This document shows, piece by piece, positions 61,160 through 64,000 of a DNA stretch of 64,000 nucleotides (positions within the stretch are counted from its first letter, which is position 1; the number at the start of each line of letters is the position of its first letter). The stretch is from Microvirga pudoricolor (GTDB lineage: Bacteria > Pseudomonadota > Alphaproteobacteria > Rhizobiales > Beijerinckiaceae): contig NZ_JAFEMB010000003.1 of assembly GCF_016892705.1 (NCBI RefSeq), positions 227,501-291,500 of the forward strand, read 5' to 3'. Below the pieces are notes generated by a model, which saw only the letters and a list, made by a program, of their open reading frames with translations, did no database searches and was not told where the DNA came from. The position numbers and the translations under genes were made by a program.

Positions 61160-61189
61160 AAAGCCGGGGCCTTCGGGCTCCGGCTTTTT
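61160..61189 (+). terminator. Intrinsic terminator after the nucleotidase gene
   Basis: AAGCCGG (61161-61167) pairs with CCGGCTT (61180-61186) and the inner GG/CC can extend it; a TTTTT run overlaps the 3' arm, and the loop includes TTCG. Confidence 0.8.
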
Positions 61190-61300
61190 CATTTCGGAGG
61201 GAAGTGACACTCGATCACGTTGGCTCAAGGGCCAGAACCGCCTATCTAGCATCCATCCAAGCAAGGGCGGCGTGAAGCGGCCCGCCAAGGGCCAGCACGA

Positions 61301-62365
61301 ATGAACCAGCGGATCGACCTGAACGAGTTGCAGCAGCCCGGCCTCATGCCGGTGGACCATCCGGTCGTGCGGTCCGGGCGCATCGGCGTGCTGCTCATGA
61401 ATCTCGGCACGCCCGAGGGCACGAGCTACTGGCCCATGCGGCGCTATCTCAAAGAATTCCTGTCCGACCGCCGGGTCATCGAGACCCCGCGCCTCCTGTG
61501 GTGGCCGCTTCTCAACCTCATCATCCTCACCACCCGGCCGGGCCGGAAGGGCAAGGACTACGCCAGCATCTGGAACAACGAGCGGGACGAGGGACCGTTG
61601 AAAACCATCACCCGCGCCCAGGCCGAGGACGTGACGGCGCATTTCAAGGCCATCGCGGGCGACCGCGTGGTGGTCGACTGGGCCATGCGCTACGGCAAGC
61701 CGGAGGTGCGGGCCCGCATCCAGGCGCTACTCGACCAGGGCTGCGACCGCATCCTCCTCGTGCCGCTCTACCCGCAATATTCCGCCGCCACCTCGGCCAC
61801 CGCCTGCGACCAGGCCTTCCGGGCCCTCATGGACATGCGCTGGCAGCCGACCGTGCGCGTCTCGCCGCCCTATCACGACGACGCGGTCTATATCGACGCG
61901 CTGGTGTCCTCCATGAAGGAATCGCTCGCCAAGCTCACCTTCGAGCCCGAGGTCATTCTCGTGTCCTTCCACGGGGTGCCGAAGGAGTACCTGCTCAAGG
62001 GCGACCCCTATCATTGCCATTGCGTGAAGACCTGGCGCCTGATGCGCGAGGCCTTCGGGTGGCCGAAGGAGCGCTTCCGCATGAGCTTCCAGTCCCGCTT
62101 CGGGCCGGACGAGTGGCTCCAGCCCTATACCGACGAGACCGTGAAAACCCTGGCGGAAGGCGGCATCAAGCGCATGGCCATCGTGGCGCCGGGCTTCTCG
62201 GCCGATTGCCTGGAGACCCTGGAAGAGCTCGACGTGGAAAACCGCGAGATCTTCCTGCACAACGGCGGCGAAGAGTTCGCCTATCTGCCCTGCCTCAACG
62301 ACAGCCCCGACGGCATGCGGGTCATCCGCCACATCGTCGAGAAGGAACTCCAGGGCTGGCTTTAA
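61301..62365 (+). CDS. hemH: Ferrochelatase
   Basis: Last enzyme of protohaem synthesis, inserting iron into protoporphyrin; 354 residues. The N-terminal LMNLGTPEG, the LLVPLYPQYSAATSA region, catalytic His in VSFHGVPKEYL and the acidic FSADCLETLEELDVE helix are all present. A CHC pair (YHCHCVKTW) lies near residue 240, of interest because some alphaproteobacterial ferrochelatases hold an Fe-S cluster. No Irr box is visible in the 160-bp upstream region. Confidence 0.94.
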   Translation: MNQRIDLNELQQPGLMPVDHPVVRSGRIGVLLMNLGTPEGTSYWPMRRYLKEFLSDRRVIETPRLLWWPLLNLIILTTRPGRKGKDYASIWNNERDEGPLKTITRAQAEDVTAHFKAIAGDRVVVDWAMRYGKPEVRARIQALLDQGCDRILLVPLYPQYSAATSATACDQAFRALMDMRWQPTVRVSPPYHDDAVYIDALVSSMKESLAKLTFEPEVILVSFHGVPKEYLLKGDPYHCHCVKTWRLMREAFGWPKERFRMSFQSRFGPDEWLQPYTDETVKTLAEGGIKRMAIVAPGFSADCLETLEELDVENREIFLHNGGEEFAYLPCLNDSPDGMRVIRHIVEKELQGWL

Positions 62366-62416
62366 GACGTTCGAAGCGACAACCGACTCCTGAGGCCTGC
62401 TCTTATACCGATAGCT

Positions 62417-62451
62417 TTTACACATATATCTTGCATGCAAGATATATGTGT
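62417..62451 (+). promoter_or_regulatory. Promoter under a 32-bp perfect palindrome, MarR operator
   Basis: Bases 62420-62451 are a perfect inverted repeat centred on TTGCATGCAA with ATATAT in each arm, ending 14 bases before the marR start. TTTACA at 62417-62422 can act as -35, and a -10 such as GATATA at 62441 falls in the right arm. Autorepression is expected. Confidence 0.75.
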
Positions 62452-62465
62452 CTTAGGTTCATCTC

Positions 62466-62888
62466 ATGGAGCGCATCGAGGACTGCATCAGCTTTCTCAC
62501 CGGTAAAGCCGCCCAGGCAGTCACCCGCCTGACGCGCGACCGGCTGGCGGATCACGGGGTGACGCCGGTCCAGTACGCGGTCCTCCAGGTCCTGTGGGAG
62601 CGTGACGGCCAGAGCGGCGCCGAGATCGGCGGGCGCCTGATCCTGGACAGCGCTACCATGACGGGCGTCATCGACCGGCTCGAAAAGCAGGGCCTGATCG
62701 CGCGCCAGCCCGATCCGGTGGACCGCCGGGTCAACCGTCTCGTCCTGGCGGCGGCCGGACGAGACCTCCAGGCTCCCCTGCAAGCCACCATGGACGCCAT
62801 CAACGCCGAGGTTGCCGCAAGCCTCGGTGACGAAGCGCCTGCCCTGTGGCGCATGCTGCGCAGGCTCGCCGCCGAGAAGGACGCCTGA
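62466..62888 (+). CDS. MarR-family transcriptional regulator
   Basis: Compact regulator of 140 residues. Winged-helix segments: VTPVQYAVLQVLWERDGQSGAEIGGRL, recognition LILDSATMTGVIDRLEKQGLIARQPDPVDRRVNRLVL with the DxR wing. Its stop overlaps the ATG of the DUF2000 gene by one base. The large palindrome directly upstream should be its binding site. Confidence 0.9.
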   Translation: MERIEDCISFLTGKAAQAVTRLTRDRLADHGVTPVQYAVLQVLWERDGQSGAEIGGRLILDSATMTGVIDRLEKQGLIARQPDPVDRRVNRLVLAAAGRDLQAPLQATMDAINAEVAASLGDEAPALWRMLRRLAAEKDA

Positions 62889-63295
62889 TGTTCGACACCA
62901 AAATCGCCATCGTCATCCGGGACGACCTGGAAACCTGGCAGAAGCTCAATGTGACCGCCTTTCTCATGAGCGGCATCGTGGGAGCCGACGGGGGCCTGAT
63001 CGGCGAACCCTACCGGGATGCGGCCGGCAACCTCTACGCCAGCCTGTGCCGGCAGCCCATCATCGTGCTGGCGGCCGACCGGCCGACCCTCGCCAACGTC
63101 CACCGCCGCGCCCTCGACCGAGGCGTGCCCCACGCGCTCTACATCGAGGAGATGTTCACGACCGGCCACGACGCCGCCAACCGGGCCGTCTTCGCCGAGC
63201 ATGGGCCGGACACCGCCAAGGTGGTGGGTTTGGCGCTGCGGGAGGATCGCAAGCTCGTGGACAAGATCACCAAGGGCGCCCGCATGCATCCTTGA
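62888..63295 (+). CDS. DUF2000-family protein
   Basis: Protein of 135 residues starting MFDTKIAIVIRDDLETWQKLNVTAFLMSGI, the DUF2000 signature. The fold resembles peptidyl-tRNA hydrolase II-like proteins; no activity is known. Translation is coupled to marR by a one-base overlap, so it is the regulator's likely sole partner and may handle its inducer. Confidence 0.85.
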   Translation: MFDTKIAIVIRDDLETWQKLNVTAFLMSGIVGADGGLIGEPYRDAAGNLYASLCRQPIIVLAADRPTLANVHRRALDRGVPHALYIEEMFTTGHDAANRAVFAEHGPDTAKVVGLALREDRKLVDKITKGARMHP

Positions 63296-63368
63296 AGCGC
63301 GCTCTAGCCTGAGACGCGGCTTTCCGGTACGCCTTGAGAACCTGTTACAGTAAAGCTCAAGGCCTCCG

Positions 63369-64000
63369 ATGAACCTTCCCCTGGACCGCTTCGACATCTT
63401 CGTGATCGCCCTGGTGATCCTCGTCATCGTGACGGTGGCCATGGGGGTGCGCACGATCCCGCAGGGCTATGCCTATACGGTCGAGCGGTTCGGCCGCTAT
63501 TCCCGCACCCTCGGGCCCGGCCTGTCGCTGATTCTTCCCTACGTGGAAACCGTCGGCAAGCGGGTGAACGTCATGGAGCAGGTCCTCGACGTGCCGAGCC
63601 AGGAGGCTTTCACCCGGGACAATGCGGGCGTCACCATCGACGCGGCGGCCTTCTACCAGATCCTGGATGCGTCCCGGGCCTCCTACGAGGTCTCCAACCT
63701 GGAGCAGGCGCTTCTCACGCTCACCATGACCAACATCCGCACCGTGGTCGGGTCCATGGACCTCGATCAGTTGCTGTCCCATCGCGACGAGATCAACGAG
63801 CGGCTGCTGCGGGTCATGGATGCGGCGGCCTCGCCCTGGGGCGCCAAGGTCACCCGCGTGGAGATCAAAGACATCGTACCGCCCGCCGACCTCGCGGGCG
63901 CCATGGCCCGCCAGATGAAAGCCGAGCGCGAGAAGCGCGCTGCCGTGCTCGAAGCCGAAGGCATGCGCCAGGCCGAGATCCTGCGGGCCGAGGGTCAGAA
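63369..64000 (+). CDS. SPFH/band-7 membrane protein (QmcA-like), 3' end cut by window
   Basis: First 210 codons of a stomatin/prohibitin-type protein. An N-terminal helix (residues about 11-27, [17 protein letters not shown]) is followed by [31 protein letters not shown] and the SPFH core up to [23 protein letters not shown], where the coiled-coil begins. ATG 63369 fits the helix; the reading frame is open to the last base. A partner NfeD-like gene often follows in this family but would be outside the window. Confidence 0.9.
   Translation, partial: MNLPLDRFDIFVIALVILVIVTVAMGVRTIPQGYAYTVERFGRYSRTLGPGLSLILPYVETVGKRVNVMEQVLDVPSQEAFTRDNAGVTIDAAAFYQILDASRASYEVSNLEQALLTLTMTNIRTVVGSMDLDQLLSHRDEINERLLRVMDAAASPWGAKVTRVEIKDIVPPADLAGAMARQMKAEREKRAAVLEAEGMRQAEILRAEGQ

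Noticed and set aside
61140-61300. Irr box before ferrochelatase
   Set aside because: The region has no TTTAGAA/TTCTAAA-type pair; the only clear element is the terminator of the upstream gene.
1-64000. CRISPR array, tRNA or rRNA genes, prophage or insertion sequences
   Set aside because: No regularly spaced direct repeats, no cloverleaf or rRNA sequence, and no integrase or transposase frame were found by eye.

Overview
The window is about 64 kb of GC-rich chromosome with dense, mostly short-gapped genes. Its content points to an alphaproteobacterium of the order Hyphomicrobiales, most likely near Methylobacteriaceae/Microvirga. The pointers are ornithine decarboxylase plus homospermidine synthase, two fused indolepyruvate ferredoxin oxidoreductase genes, an Irr-type operator, Zur-type sites before znuCBA, paired OpgG/OpgD-family proteins, and GC-rich intergenic palindromes. 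The genus call is an inference from protein flavour, not a database result. I see no rRNA, tRNA, CRISPR array, phage or insertion sequence.

Layout. (1) 1-15608 is a 2-oxo/2-hydroxy-acid catabolic island: a fused indolepyruvate ferredoxin oxidoreductase (cut by the left edge), an SDR, a TetR regulator, a Baeyer-Villiger monooxygenase, an orphan TakP-like TRAP binding protein, an enoyl-CoA hydratase, a complete LivHMGFK-type ABC importer and an FMN-dependent 2-hydroxyacid dehydrogenase. An inverted repeat TATGA-N8-TCATA recurs in its intergenic regions and may be the operator of the local TetR. (2) 15900-16800 holds a small HiPIP-like four-cysteine protein behind a near-consensus Irr box, and two overlapping small unknown genes. 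(3) 17086-24828 joins a TAXI-type TRAP transporter to a KDPG aldolase, an IlvD/Edd-family sugar-acid dehydratase and a D-2-hydroxyacid dehydrogenase; this looks like sugar-acid uptake and breakdown. (4) 24862-31174 carries a TfoX C-terminal protein, a DMT exporter, a MarR regulator, an NMT1/THI5-like ABC importer and an OpgG/OpgD-family protein. (5) 31300-37934 is polyamine related: ornithine decarboxylase behind a long structured leader, a GNAT acetyltransferase, two tandem MFS paralogues and homospermidine synthase. (6) 38094-44540 is a zinc-homeostasis block: small unknowns, a WD40 protein, a CobW/COG0523 GTPase and znuA-znuB-znuC. It is headed by an unannotated 49-codon His-rich single-membrane-span gene and a pair of Zur-like operator palindromes. 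(7) 44711-54967 contains an OpgD-like protein, a second TAXI TRAP system with DUF1850, a pepsin-like aspartic protease homologue, a gamma-glutamyltransferase and a DUF1007-NicO metal transport pair. (8) 55210-64000 has the second fused indolepyruvate oxidoreductase, uracil-DNA glycosylase, a 5'-nucleotidase-like protein, ferrochelatase, a MarR-DUF2000 pair behind a 32-bp perfect palindrome, and the start of an SPFH/QmcA protein cut by the right edge.

The most notable unexplained structures are the shared TATGA-N8-TCATA sites, the Irr-box/HiPIP-like gene, the micro-gene heading the zinc operon, the alternative-pairing leader of ornithine decarboxylase, and the hairpin placed between binding protein and permease in both TAXI operons. 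Membrane-span counts, domain borders and promoter calls were made by eye.
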